A stretch of DNA of 33,120 nucleotides from Myxococcales bacterium (GCA_025351875.1 JANXVA010000078.1:1-33120); one strand, 5' to 3'; positions 23,561 to 31,058 are shown, numbered from the stretch's first letter. Numbers and translations: made by a program. The notes: generated by a model from the sequence alone, not told the origin.

Positions 23561-24520
23561 ATGACGCTTTCGCGATCGTCGACCCTCACGAGCCTCGCCG
23601 CGGCGCTCTTGTTCGCGTGCGGAGGCGATCCTGGCGCGCCGATCCCCGCCGCCGCCGTGACGGAGGCCGCACCCGCCTCACCGGCGTCACCCGCGCCGGC
23701 CTCGTCCGACGGAACGCCAGGTGCGTCCGGCACCTTCGCTCTCGCGATCCGCGTCGAGGGCACCGGCCGCGTCGTCTCGCAGCCCGCCGGCATCGACTGC
23801 CCGGGCAAGTGCACCATGAAGGTCTCGACGGGCACGAGCGTCGCGCTCGCCGCCACCGCAGCCGAAGGCTGGCGCCTCGACGCCTGGCGCGGCGCCTGCT
23901 CCGGTAGCGGAGGCTGCTCGGTCGTCGTCACCGCCGACACGTCCGTGACGAGCGCGCTCTCGCTGGTCGATGCGCGTTGGGACCCCGCCGTCGGTGCCGC
24001 GGACTGCACGGCTGCGTGGGGCAACGGCGGCGACAAGCTCTCGCCGTGCGACACCGTGAAGGACGACTACGTCGTCGTCCACAAGAGCACGCGCAACGTC
24101 GCGCTCTGCAAGAGCGGCAACCTCGTGAAGAACCTCCGCGCCGGCCTCGGCTCGAAGCCGGTCGGCGACAAGGTGAAGCAGGGCGACGGCCGCACGCCGG
24201 AGGGCGTGTTCTACGTCCCGCGCCTCGTGCCGAATTCGTCGTTCTACAAGGCATTCCTCATCAGCTACCCGTCCATCGACGCGGCGAGCCGCGGCTTCGC
24301 GGGTGGCCTCATCTCGTCGGCGGTCCGCGCGCAGATCCAGAGCGCGCATTCGGCGTGCGTCGAGCCCCCGCAGGACACCGCGCTCGGCGGCGACATCGAG
24401 CTCATCGGAAACGGTAGCAGCGAGGACTGGACCGCCGGCCATGTCGCCCTCGACGACAAGGACATCGACGTGTTGTGGGCCAGCATCGGCGTCGGCGACT
24501 CGGTGGTGATTCTTCCGTAG
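23561..24520 (+). CDS. L,D-transpeptidase (YkuD)-fold lipoprotein lacking catalytic His and Cys
   Basis: 319 residues from the ATG at 23561, which has AGGAG 8 nt upstream. The lipoprotein signal ends in LFACGG (Cys20). A Cys-containing beta repeat of the divergent InlB-B/bacterial-repeat type lies at about 57-133 (VEGTGRVVSQPAGIDCPGKC…). The YkuD-like part covers about 168-319: DDYVVVHKSTRNVALCKSGN, GRTPEGVFYVPR, then IELIGNGSSEDWTAGHVALD. Active members read roughly IHGxGSSxDWTAGCIAL here. The usual His is Ile282 and the usual nucleophile Cys is His294 (codon CAT). The fold is therefore kept without the expected active site. It may be a peptidoglycan-binding or structural pseudoenzyme. The frame is intact and selection-like, so it is not a pseudogene. 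Confidence 0.8.
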   Translation: MTLSRSSTLTSLAAALLFACGGDPGAPIPAAAVTEAAPASPASPAPASSDGTPGASGTFALAIRVEGTGRVVSQPAGIDCPGKCTMKVSTGTSVALAATAAEGWRLDAWRGACSGSGGCSVVVTADTSVTSALSLVDARWDPAVGAADCTAAWGNGGDKLSPCDTVKDDYVVVHKSTRNVALCKSGNLVKNLRAGLGSKPVGDKVKQGDGRTPEGVFYVPRLVPNSSFYKAFLISYPSIDAASRGFAGGLISSAVRAQIQSAHSACVEPPQDTALGGDIELIGNGSSEDWTAGHVALDDKDIDVLWASIGVGDSVVILP

Positions 24521-24568
24521 GAGCGCGTAGCCCTCTTCGGGGAGCGGGCCTCTGGTCATCGATCACAT

Positions 24569-24588
24569 CTGACTGAATTATTCGGCAG
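24569..24588 (+). repeat. Possible left inverted repeat of an IS4/Tn5-like element
   Basis: CTGACTGAATTATTCGGCAG lies 37 nt before the transposase remnant. It begins with CTGACT, as the ends of Tn5/IS50 elements do. It is locally AT-rich in a GC-rich window. No right-hand copy was found in the next 300 nt. Confidence 0.35.
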
Positions 24589-24605
24589 TTCTGCGTCAGC
24601 CCGCG

Positions 24606-24770
24606 ATGCGAGACGAGCATCTTGAATGGGCAGGGTGGGAGTTTGGTTCGGCGGAGCTCGGCGATGCACGGCGGACGGCCCGGCTCGTCATGCTTGCAGC
24701 GGAGGCGGCGGCGCGGCCGTCAGGAACGGTGACTGGCGCGTGTATGACGGCGGCCTCGAGGGAAGGAGCC
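24606..24770 (+). pseudogene. Truncated IS4/Tn5-family transposase, N-terminal fragment
   Basis: The ORF starting at ATG 24606 reads HLEWAGWEFGSAELGDARRT, then ARLVMLAAEAAARPSGTVT. This is the N-terminal DNA-binding domain of Tn5-type transposases (W…EFG.A.LGD.RR…RLV..A…A..P.G). Similarity stops after about 55 residues (ASREGA). The rest of the 130-residue ORF is shadow of the acyl-CoA synthetase gene on the other strand. The catalytic DDE domain, normally several hundred residues, is absent. This is the left end of a decayed insertion sequence lying against the 3' end of the synthetase gene. Confidence 0.7.
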
Positions 24771-24854
24771 GCCCCCCCTGGCAGCCTCACCGGAGACGCC
24801 TCAGGTCGCCACTCGGCCACAGAGCGCAACGATCTCGCAGCGCCGCCGGCTGTC

Positions 24855-26441
24855 TCACTGCGTAGAGATCCCCGCGCGCTTCCCGCGCAGGACGAACTTC
24901 TGCACCTTGCCGGTCGCCGTCTTCGGGAGCTCGGCGATGAAGTGGAACGCCTGAGGGCACTTGAAGTGCGCGAGCCGATCGCGCACGAACGTGCGTAGCT
25001 CCTCGGGGGTCGTCGTCGCGCCGGCGCGGAGCACGAGGAACGCGTTCGGCGCCTCTCCCCACTTCTCGTGCGCCATGCCGACGACCGAGACCTCCTGCAC
25101 CGCGGGGTGCTGGAGCAACACGCCCTCGATCTCGACCGACGAGATGTTCTCGCCGCCGCTGATGATGACGTCCTTGATGCGGTCGCGGATCTCGATGTAG
25201 CCGTCCGGGTGGACGACCGCAGCGTCGCCGGAGTGGAAGTAGCCGTTCCTGATCGCGAGCGCGGTCGCCTCGGGGTCGTCGTAGTAGCCCTTCATGACGA
25301 CGTTCCCGCGGACGGTGATCTCGCCCGCTGTCGCCCCGTCGTGGGGGACCTCGCGGCCCTGCTCATCGTCGACGAGCAGCTCGCCCGAGCAGACGAGCTC
25401 GACGCCCTGGCGCGCCTTCACGATCGCGCGCTCCTCGAGCGACAGGCTCGCATGCTCGGGGCGCGCCTCGCACAGCGTGATGAGCGGCGCCGTCTCGGTG
25501 AGGCCATAGACCTGGGTGATGGTCCAACCGAGCTCGCCCTCGACGCGGGCGATGGTCGCAGCCGCGGGAGGTGCACCGCCGGTGAGCACGCGCACTCCGC
25601 CGGGCGCCTTCTTGCGTATCTCGTCGGGGGCGTTCGCGATGCCGATGAGCACCGTGGGGGCCGCGCAGAGCATCGTGATCGACTCGTCCGCGAGCGCCTC
25701 GAAGATCTTCGCCGGCTCGACGCGCCGCAAGCATACGTGCGTGCCGCCGATCGCCGTGACCGTCCACGTGAACGTCCATCCGTTCGCGTGGAACATCGGC
25801 AGCGTCCACAAGTAGCGGTCCGCGGCGGTCATGGGGACGTGAGCGAGAACGCCCACCGAATTGAAGTAGGCGTTGCGGTGCGTGATCATCACGCCCTTCG
25901 GGCGCGCGGTCGTGCCGCTCGTGTAGTTGATGGTCAGCAGATCCGTCTCGGCGATCGCGGGGCGCACGACGTCGATGGTCGCGCCCGGCGCGCCGGAGGC
26001 TTCGAGCTCCTTCTCGTAGTCGAGCCAGCCGCTCTTCTCGCCCTCGAGCGCGACGAACTGAGTGACGTTCGGGATGCGGTCACGGATCGAGTCGACGAGA
26101 TCGAAGTACTCGGGCGCGACGCAGACGATCTTCGCTCCGGAGTGGCCGATGATGTACGCGAAGTCGTCGGCGATGAGCCGGTAGTTCATCGGTACGAGCA
26201 CCGCGCCGAGCTGCGGAACGGCGTAGAACGACTCCAGCTGCGCGTGCGTATTCGGCGCGATGTACGCGACGCGATCGCCCTGATTCACGCCGAGACGCGT
26301 GAGGGCCGCCGACCAGCGGTCGCAACGATCGAAGAGCTGCGCGTAGGTGTAGCGGAGCTCGCCGTCGACCACGGCCTCGCGATTGGCGTAAAGCCGGCGC
26401 GCACGGCGCATGAACTCGAGTGGCGTGAGCGCGACTTCCAT
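24855..26441 (-). CDS. Acyl-CoA synthetase (AMP-forming, ANL superfamily)
   Basis: 528 residues, full length for the family. The AMP/ATP loop is INYTSGTTARPKGVMITH (about 171-188). Motif YGLTETAP and the hinge region HSGDAAVVHPDGYIEIRDR followed by KDVIISGGENISSVEIE are intact. The C-terminal catalytic Lys lies in ELPKTATGKVQKFVLR. The enzyme should activate a carboxylic acid, probably a medium- or long-chain fatty acid, as acyl-AMP and then acyl-CoA. The W-T-LPMFHANGW stretch is typical of fatty-acyl-CoA synthetases. It starts 31 nt after the secreted hydrolase gene on the same strand, so they probably share an mRNA; a hydrolase releasing acids for activation is a possible link. Its 3' end lies next to the transposase remnant but the protein looks complete. 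Confidence 0.93.
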   Translation of the reverse strand: MEVALTPLEFMRRARRLYANREAVVDGELRYTYAQLFDRCDRWSAALTRLGVNQGDRVAYIAPNTHAQLESFYAVPQLGAVLVPMNYRLIADDFAYIIGHSGAKIVCVAPEYFDLVDSIRDRIPNVTQFVALEGEKSGWLDYEKELEASGAPGATIDVVRPAIAETDLLTINYTSGTTARPKGVMITHRNAYFNSVGVLAHVPMTAADRYLWTLPMFHANGWTFTWTVTAIGGTHVCLRRVEPAKIFEALADESITMLCAAPTVLIGIANAPDEIRKKAPGGVRVLTGGAPPAAATIARVEGELGWTITQVYGLTETAPLITLCEARPEHASLSLEERAIVKARQGVELVCSGELLVDDEQGREVPHDGATAGEITVRGNVVMKGYYDDPEATALAIRNGYFHSGDAAVVHPDGYIEIRDRIKDVIISGGENISSVEIEGVLLQHPAVQEVSVVGMAHEKWGEAPNAFLVLRAGATTTPEELRTFVRDRLAHFKCPQAFHFIAELPKTATGKVQKFVLRGKRAGISTQ

Positions 26442-26472
26442 CGGAACCCTCCTTACGAGGCCCGAGGTTACG

Positions 26473-27330
26473 TCACTGAGCGACGACCGCGCTGGCGTTT
26501 GCGAGCGCAGGACCTGCGCCAGCGCCCTGACGCGTCCGCTCGCGGAGCCACGCGATCCCGTGCGCCATGAAGGTCCAGTCGACCATGTGCCCGGCGTTGC
26601 GCTCCTCGACCTTGTACGGCCAGCCCATCGCGGCGAGCGAGCCGGCGAACGAGCGCGAGTGGCCGGCGGTCTGCGGGTCGGCGGCAGACACGCCGACGAA
26701 CACCGGGACGCGCTTGTTCTTCGGCGACGTTGCGCTCTCGGGCTTCACCCAGGAGGAGCCGCCGGCGAGGACGATGTAGCCGTCGACGTCGAGCATGTTG
26801 CGCACGGCCAGCGAGCTGCCGTAATAGGCGCCGCTCGAGAAGCCGACCACGAACGTCTCGTCGAACTTGTGGCCGACCTTCTTCTCGAGGGTGGTGCGCG
26901 CCCTGGCGATGCCCGCGAGGATGCCCGCCTCCTGGTCCTTCTGCGCCGCCTGCGCCGTCGGCCACACGTAGCCGACGCCGTCGCTCGGGCTCGTCGGCAT
27001 CAGGACGGTGAAGCCGTGCTTCTTCGCGTGCAGCGCCATCGCGCGCTGCTGCATGTAGAAGAACCCGTTGTACATCGCGAGCGAGCCGTGGAGATAGATG
27101 ACGAGCGTGTTCTTGCCGCTGCCGTCCGTCGCCGCGCCGCCGTCGAAGAAGCAGGTGTGCTCGGAGAGCTCGCTGACCTCGGGGGCGCAGTAGGTCTTTC
27201 CCTCGGGCGGCGTCTTCGCCGTCTTTCCGGTCTTCGCCTTGGTGGTTGCCTCATCAGCAGCGGAAGGAGACGCGAACGTGAAGGACGTCGCGAGCGTCAG
27301 CAGGGCGAGGGTAGCGAGGGCGGGTCGCAT
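26473..27330 (-). CDS. Secreted alpha/beta hydrolase
   Basis: 285 residues from the ATG at 27330; the upstream extension in the track overlaps the mutM region and is shadow. The signal peptide (MRPALATLALLTLATSFTFA) is cut near SPSAADE. A Lys/Thr-rich linker follows. The core has NTLVIYLHGSLA (oxyanion side), VVGFSSGAYYG with the nucleophile at Ser165 (GxSxG), probable acid Asp218 (VSAADPQT) and His248 (NAGHMVDW). Two Cys (YCAPE, HTCFF) may form a disulphide. It is likely a periplasmic or extracellular esterase-like enzyme with unknown substrate. It is the first gene of a probable operon with the acyl-CoA synthetase, and its 5' flank contains several nested dyads. Confidence 0.83.
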   Translation of the reverse strand: MRPALATLALLTLATSFTFASPSAADEATTKAKTGKTAKTPPEGKTYCAPEVSELSEHTCFFDGGAATDGSGKNTLVIYLHGSLAMYNGFFYMQQRAMALHAKKHGFTVLMPTSPSDGVGYVWPTAQAAQKDQEAGILAGIARARTTLEKKVGHKFDETFVVGFSSGAYYGSSLAVRNMLDVDGYIVLAGGSSWVKPESATSPKNKRVPVFVGVSAADPQTAGHSRSFAGSLAAMGWPYKVEERNAGHMVDWTFMAHGIAWLRERTRQGAGAGPALANASAVVAQ

Positions 27331-27334
27331 GGCC

Positions 27335-27402
27335 GCAGGGCGTACCACAGAACGACCGGAGGAGCACCCTGCGGGCGGGACCCCGAGGACTGTGGTCCTC
27401 GG
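27335..27402. promoter_or_regulatory. Nested inverted repeats in the hydrolase/mutM divergent region
   Basis: CCGAGGAC-TGTG-GTCCTCGG (27383-27402) is a perfect 8-bp dyad. ACCACAG (27344-27350) pairs with CTGTGGT (27390-27396). GCAGGG (27335-27340) pairs with CCCTGC (27367-27372). The partly exclusive pairings lie between two divergent starts, so operator sites or alternative RNA folds are possible. Confidence 0.4.
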
Positions 27403-27451
27403 TTCGCGCCTCCTTGTCCTCGCCGCGTAGGCGGTGCAGATCGCGTTCATC

Positions 27452-28273
27452 GTGCCCGAGCTCCCTGAAGTGGAACATGCGCGCCGCACCCTTTCGAGGT
27501 GGCTCGAGGGTGCGCGGATCGACGCCGTAACCGTGCAGGATGCACGGATTCTCGACCACGGTGTGACTCCTGCACGAGTCGTGCGCGCCCTCGAGGGGCG
27601 CCGCGTGACGGCGGTCGAGCGGCGAGGCAAATGGCTGCGTCTCGCGCTCGATTCGGGGCGCGTGTTCTCGCACCTCGGGATGACGGGGAAGTGGGTTCGT
27701 ACGGAGGTCGGGGCGGAGGAGACCAGGTTCGAAAAAATTCGCGTCGACGCGACGGCACGCGACAAGACGCGCAGAAGCGTGCGGTATCTCGACCCCCGGC
27801 TCTTCGGCCGCTTCGTGGTCGTGAAGGAGGGCGAGGCCGATCTCAAGGCATGGAATGAGCTCGGACCCGATCCGCTGGTGGACGGGATCGACGTCAGCGC
27901 ACTGCACGCGAAGCTCGCGAAGCGAAGGCTCGCGATCAAGCCGACGCTCCTCGATCAGGGCGTGCTCGCGGGCGTAGGCAACATCCTCGCGACGGAGGCG
28001 CTGTTCTACGCGCGCATCGATCCGCGTCGGCCGTCGCGCGACCTCTCGCGCGTCGAGGTGGGCAAGCTCTCGCGCGGCATCCGTCGCGCGATCGACAGGA
28101 CGCTCGCGAAGGAGACGGGCGAGACGATCCAGTACGTCGAGGAGCCGGGCGCCCCGAACCCGTTCACGATCTACGGCCACGAGGGCGAGCCGTGCCCGTC
28201 GTGCAGTCGGCCACTCGCGAAGATGTTCCTCGGCGGGCGGGGCACCGTGCTGTGTGTGCACTGCCAGCGATGA
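27452..28273 (+). CDS. mutM: Formamidopyrimidine-DNA glycosylase (Fpg/MutM)
   Basis: 273 residues. I chose the GTG at 27452 because it yields PELPEVE directly after the initiator Met. The N-terminal Pro is the Schiff-base nucleophile and must be exposed, so the track's extra six residues cannot be right. Glu3 and the conserved Lys in RRGKWLRL are present, as are MTGKW and QGVLAGVGNILATEALF (helix-two-turn-helix). The C-terminal zinc finger is complete (CPSC, 16 residues, CVHC). The enzyme removes oxidised purines such as 8-oxoguanine and nicks the abasic site. The next gene starts 19 nt downstream. There is no obvious ribosome site at the GTG. Confidence 0.95.
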   Translation: MPELPEVEHARRTLSRWLEGARIDAVTVQDARILDHGVTPARVVRALEGRRVTAVERRGKWLRLALDSGRVFSHLGMTGKWVRTEVGAEETRFEKIRVDATARDKTRRSVRYLDPRLFGRFVVVKEGEADLKAWNELGPDPLVDGIDVSALHAKLAKRRLAIKPTLLDQGVLAGVGNILATEALFYARIDPRRPSRDLSRVEVGKLSRGIRRAIDRTLAKETGETIQYVEEPGAPNPFTIYGHEGEPCPSCSRPLAKMFLGGRGTVLCVHCQR

Positions 28274-28279
28274 TCGCGA

Positions 28280-28285
28280 TAACCT
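28280..28285 (+). promoter_or_regulatory. Putative -10 element (TAACCT), leaderless type
   Basis: TAACCT ends 7 nt before the ATG at 28293, in the gap after mutM. GCGCTCC between them has no ribosome binding site. Confidence 0.35.
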
Positions 28286-28292
28286 GCGCTCC

Positions 28293-29000
28293 ATGATCAC
28301 GACCGAAGACCCGCTCCCGCGTCGCTGGTACACGGCGGGCACCAACCTAGAGGTGTGGGGCAAGGCCGGGACGTACAAGGCGGTGCCGTACGAGGCACTC
28401 CCCCCGCTGCCCGCGACCACGACCGACTCGTTTGCGTGGCTGCGCGGCGCGCCGTTGTCGCCGCACGGGCTCGACTTCGGCGACGACGCGAGCGCTGAAG
28501 AAGACGACACGGCGAAGCAGGCCGCGATCGACGCGCGGCTCGCCCGGGTCGTCTTCGACGCGACGAAGCTGGGCCTCACCGTGCCGCCGGCGCTGATCGC
28601 GTTCTTCGTTCATCCGGAGCTCCATCGCCGCGTGCCGAGCTGCACTGCCTGCTACCTCGACGTACCGGCGAAGCTCGTGGAGCTCCCGGGCGGCCAGCCT
28701 GGGCGCCTCCTGCGCTTCATGAACGACCAGCAGTGCTGCATCCTCTGGTACGTGCACCTCGAGCCGAGCGGCGGTCACTCGGTGGTGTGCGCGGCGCCCG
28801 AGTGGATCGAGGGCGCTGTGGGCGAGAGCCTCGAGGACGTGACGACGCCGCGCGACGTCGAGATGTGCGCGCCCGACTTCGAGACCTTCATGCATCGCTT
28901 CTGGATGGAGAACTCGCTCTGGTTCGCGGTGAGCAAGGGCGCGCCCCTCACGGCGGAGCAGACGGCGTACGCGGCATGCTCGGCTTCAACGTCGCCGTGA
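28293..29000 (+). CDS. Unknown cytoplasmic protein, possibly SUKH/SMI1-like
   Basis: 235 residues from the ATG at 28293; the track's 13 extra residues overlap mutM. There is no signal peptide or membrane segment. The middle (LTVPPALIAFFVHPELHRRV, then CTACYLDVPAKLVELPG) and the following LLRFMNDQQCCILWYVHLEP resemble the pattern of SMI1/KNR4 (SUKH) proteins: a hydrophobic 'LP..L..F' helix, then beta strands ending with aromatic residues. I hold this only weakly. The C terminus has FMHRFWMENSLWFAV. SUKH proteins often act as immunity proteins, but no toxin gene is visible nearby. The last residues (AACSASTSP) look arbitrary and could reflect a late frameshift. Confidence 0.6.
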   Translation: MITTEDPLPRRWYTAGTNLEVWGKAGTYKAVPYEALPPLPATTTDSFAWLRGAPLSPHGLDFGDDASAEEDDTAKQAAIDARLARVVFDATKLGLTVPPALIAFFVHPELHRRVPSCTACYLDVPAKLVELPGGQPGRLLRFMNDQQCCILWYVHLEPSGGHSVVCAAPEWIEGAVGESLEDVTTPRDVEMCAPDFETFMHRFWMENSLWFAVSKGAPLTAEQTAYAACSASTSP

Positions 29001-29025
29001 ACCCGTTGGGCCGCGCATCCTCGGC

Positions 29026-29196
29026 CTACATCCTCGGCTTCTCGGGCGTCTTCGAGAGGGGCTCGTCGGCGGACGGTCCGTCGTCGAAGTCGATCGCGAT
29101 GACCTCCCCGCACGGGCAGCCCGCCAGGCCCTGATCGCGTTCGAAGGTCCACGTGGCCGAAGGGCGCGCGCACCGCGGACACGCCTCAAGTCTCAT
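29026..29196 (-). CDS. 56-residue zinc-ribbon-like mini-protein
   Basis: Too short for the ORF track. From the ATG at 29196 the frame reads MRLEACPRCARPSATWTFER, continues with GLAGCPCGEVIAIDFDDG and ends at TAG 29026. The four Cys form CPRC…CPC, a pattern typical of small zinc ribbons in which the last pair is C-x-C. The Cys-aromatic-Cys layout and acidic tail look like real protein rather than a shadow, while the overlapping longer ORFs are Arg-rich. It starts 13 nt after the stop of the pirin gene on the same strand, so it is probably its operon partner. The ribosome site is weak. The function is unknown. Confidence 0.6.
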   Translation of the reverse strand: MRLEACPRCARPSATWTFERDQGLAGCPCGEVIAIDFDDGPSADEPLSKTPEKPRM

Positions 29197-29209
29197 CCGT
29201 AAAGCCGTA

Positions 29210-30232
29210 TCACGCGATCTTCTCGACGCGCCCGTCGGCGTGCTTGGCGAAGCGCCCGGCGTCGCGCTCGTGGACGGGGGCCTCGCTCGGCCACGGCCAG
29301 CCGCCGAAGCGGGTGCGCTGGTAGTCGCTGATGGCGCGCTGGATGCCCTCGCGCGTGTTCATGACGAACGGCCCGTGCGCGACGACGGGCTCGCCGATCG
29401 GGCGGCCTTGCAGCATGAGGAGCGCGCAAGGGCCGTCGCCTGCCACGAGCGTGAGCTCCTCGCCGCTCTCGACGACCATCGCGCAATGCTCGGAGACGCG
29501 CTCGCCGCCGACCTCGACCGAAGGTCCTTCGTAGAAGTAGAGCGTGCGGATCGCGTCCTCGTTCGAGGCAGGCGGGAGCTTCCACGTCGCATTCGCCTCC
29601 ATGAGGACGGTCCAGATCGCGACGTCGGTGTCGGGACGCGCGGCCCACGAGCGCGGCGGCGGCGGAGGCGGCTTCTTTCCGTCGAGCTCGCCTGCGACCA
29701 CATCGATCGCCGTGACACGCCCGCGGTCGTCCTTGGCGATGATGCGCGGGATGTCCTTCTGCCAGAGCATCGTGAAGTGCGGCTCGACCATCTTGTCCTC
29801 GGCCGGCAAGTTCAGCCAGATCTGGAAGAGCTCGAGCGGGTTCGGCTTGTCGCGCTCGAGGAGCGGGAACATCTCGGAATGCACGATGCCGCCGCCGGCC
29901 GTGAGCCACTGCGTGTCGCCCGAGCCGAAGCGCGCGGCGGCGCCGAGCGAGTCCGAGTGATCGATGAAGCCCTTGCGCACGACGGTCACGGTCTCGAAGC
30001 CGCGATGCGGATGGCCGGGAAAACCAGGCACGATCTCGCCGTGGTACATGCGCCAGCCGTCCTTGCCCTCGAAGTCCTGGCCGATGTTGCGGCCCTCCAG
30101 CGTGGCGCTCGGCGGCGCCATGCCCTCGTCACCGGCAGGGTAGGCGTCGTCGTGGTGAACGCAGAACAGAAACGGGTCGGTGGTCCCCCACGGGAACCCG
30201 AGCGGCGCCTTGGCGATGATCGATGAGCTCAC
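29210..30232 (-). CDS. Pirin family protein
   Basis: 340 residues, slightly longer than the usual 230-300. The N-terminal cupin holds the metal-site motifs: HPHRGFETVTVV (His74, His76) and QWLTAGGGIVHSEMF (His118, Glu120). A Pro-rich insertion (GKKPPPPPPRSW) separates the two cupin halves. Bacterial pirins bind iron; some have quercetinase activity and others act as redox-dependent regulators, so the role is not fixed by sequence. The start is GTG 30232 with TATGCT 6 nt upstream and no ribosome site, suggesting a leaderless mRNA. A Cys-rich 56-residue ORF follows 13 nt after the stop. Confidence 0.92.
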   Translation of the reverse strand: MSSSIIAKAPLGFPWGTTDPFLFCVHHDDAYPAGDEGMAPPSATLEGRNIGQDFEGKDGWRMYHGEIVPGFPGHPHRGFETVTVVRKGFIDHSDSLGAAARFGSGDTQWLTAGGGIVHSEMFPLLERDKPNPLELFQIWLNLPAEDKMVEPHFTMLWQKDIPRIIAKDDRGRVTAIDVVAGELDGKKPPPPPPRSWAARPDTDVAIWTVLMEANATWKLPPASNEDAIRTLYFYEGPSVEVGGERVSEHCAMVVESGEELTLVAGDGPCALLMLQGRPIGEPVVAHGPFVMNTREGIQRAISDYQRTRFGGWPWPSEAPVHERDAGRFAKHADGRVEKIA

Positions 30233-30238
30233 ACACCC

Positions 30239-30244
30239 AGCATA
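30239..30244 (-). promoter_or_regulatory. Putative -10 element (TATGCT), leaderless type
   Basis: On the minus strand TATGCT is followed by GGGTGT and then the GTG at 30232. The 6-nt spacing would place transcription initiation at the start codon. Confidence 0.4.
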
Positions 30245-30257
30245 ACCAGCACCGCCT

Positions 30258-30902
30258 CTAGCGGCACGCCCTCGTGAAGCGCGCGTCGAGGTCGCGGACG
30301 CGTCGGTCGGCGGGCTTCTCCTTCTTGGCCTTGTCGAGGTCCTTCGAGGCGTACTTGCACATGAGCTGCCGCGACGCCTGCGACGGCGAGATCGTCACCT
30401 GCTTGAGCGTCTTGTCGGCGCTCAGGATCGGCACCTCGAGGGAGCACAGCCGCTTCGACTCGAGGACGAGCACCTTCGCCTCCGCATCGGGCAGGGCCTC
30501 GAGGCGTGGGCGCGCCGACTCGACCTCGTCACAACGCATCGTCGCGTCGCCCTCGTCGGGCTTCGCAGGGTTCGTCACGACGCCCGCCTTCACCATCGCA
30601 TCGATCTCGCGGAGCTGCGTCTTGGTCTGCTCGAACGCGGCACGGTCCGCGGGGCTCATCGTGTCGGCGGGCGGAGGAGGCACCACCGGCGCGGCCGTGA
30701 CGACGGCGACGGGAATCACGCCCGCGTCGAGCGACGCGCCCTGCGTCGTCGCCGTCGAGGAGAGCAGCTGCGGCGCCGGCGGGAAGGGCTTCCGCTTCTT
30801 CTTGCAGCCTGTGACCGAGGTGAGCGAGACGAGCGCGAGCCCGAGCCCGAGCACCTGCACCAGCCGAGACCTCTTCGAAGTGATCACTTTCCGCGAAATC
30901 AC
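30258..30902 (-). CDS. Small lipoprotein, function unknown
   Basis: 214 residues. The signal peptide has a basic start (RKVITSKRSR), a hydrophobic core and the lipobox SVTGC (Cys33), followed by KKKRK. A linker rich in Ala, Val, Pro and Thr (about 38-80) leads to a helical domain (DRAAFEQTKTQLREIDAMVK). This ends with three spaced Cys (MRCDE, RLCSLE, LMCKYA) and a final ACR. The Cys could pair in the periplasm. No known domain is recognised. The start is GTG 30902 with TAGCTT at 9 nt; a second GTG lies 5 codons later. It is divergent from the MFS gene at 31059. Confidence 0.7.
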   Translation of the reverse strand: MISRKVITSKRSRLVQVLGLGLALVSLTSVTGCKKKRKPFPPAPQLLSSTATTQGASLDAGVIPVAVVTAAPVVPPPPADTMSPADRAAFEQTKTQLREIDAMVKAGVVTNPAKPDEGDATMRCDEVESARPRLEALPDAEAKVLVLESKRLCSLEVPILSADKTLKQVTISPSQASRQLMCKYASKDLDKAKKEKPADRRVRDLDARFTRACR

Positions 30903-30911
30903 GAGCCTTCG

Positions 30912-30917
30912 AAGCTA
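30912..30917 (-). promoter_or_regulatory. Putative -10 element (TAGCTT)
   Basis: On the minus strand TAGCTT lies 9 nt before the GTG at 30902. An AAGG between them could also act as a weak ribosome site, so this is a less clear case of the leaderless pattern. Confidence 0.3.
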
Positions 30918-31022
30918 GCGCGAAGGGACCACTCTCGGCTACCTCCGTGCGCGGTAGGAGGGAGGCCACCTCACCGACGTGAGACTGCAAAAGGCAAGGG
31001 AGGAAGGCGCGCGTAGCTCGCC

Positions 31023-31038
31023 CCGCATCGCAATGCGG
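31023..31038. promoter_or_regulatory. Dyad upstream of the MFS gene
   Basis: CCGCAT-CGCA-ATGCGG is a perfect 6-bp inverted repeat ending 20 nt before the start codon and 7 nt before TAGCGT (31046-31051). It could be an operator over the promoter. Confidence 0.35.
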
Positions 31039-31045
31039 CGGGTGA

Positions 31046-31051
31046 TAGCGT
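31046..31051 (+). promoter_or_regulatory. Putative -10 element (TAGCGT), leaderless type
   Basis: TAGCGT ends 7 nt before the GTG at 31059. CCTCCGT between them has no ribosome binding site. Confidence 0.35.
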
Positions 31052-31058
31052 CCTCCGT

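Noticed and set aside
25068-26570. 500-residue plus-strand ORF opposite the acyl-CoA synthetase
   Set aside because: Shadow; the synthetase has every family motif in the minus frame.
28986-29189. 67-residue minus-strand ORF near the pirin gene
   Set aside because: Arg-rich and in a different frame from the Cys-patterned 56-residue ORF, which is a better candidate.
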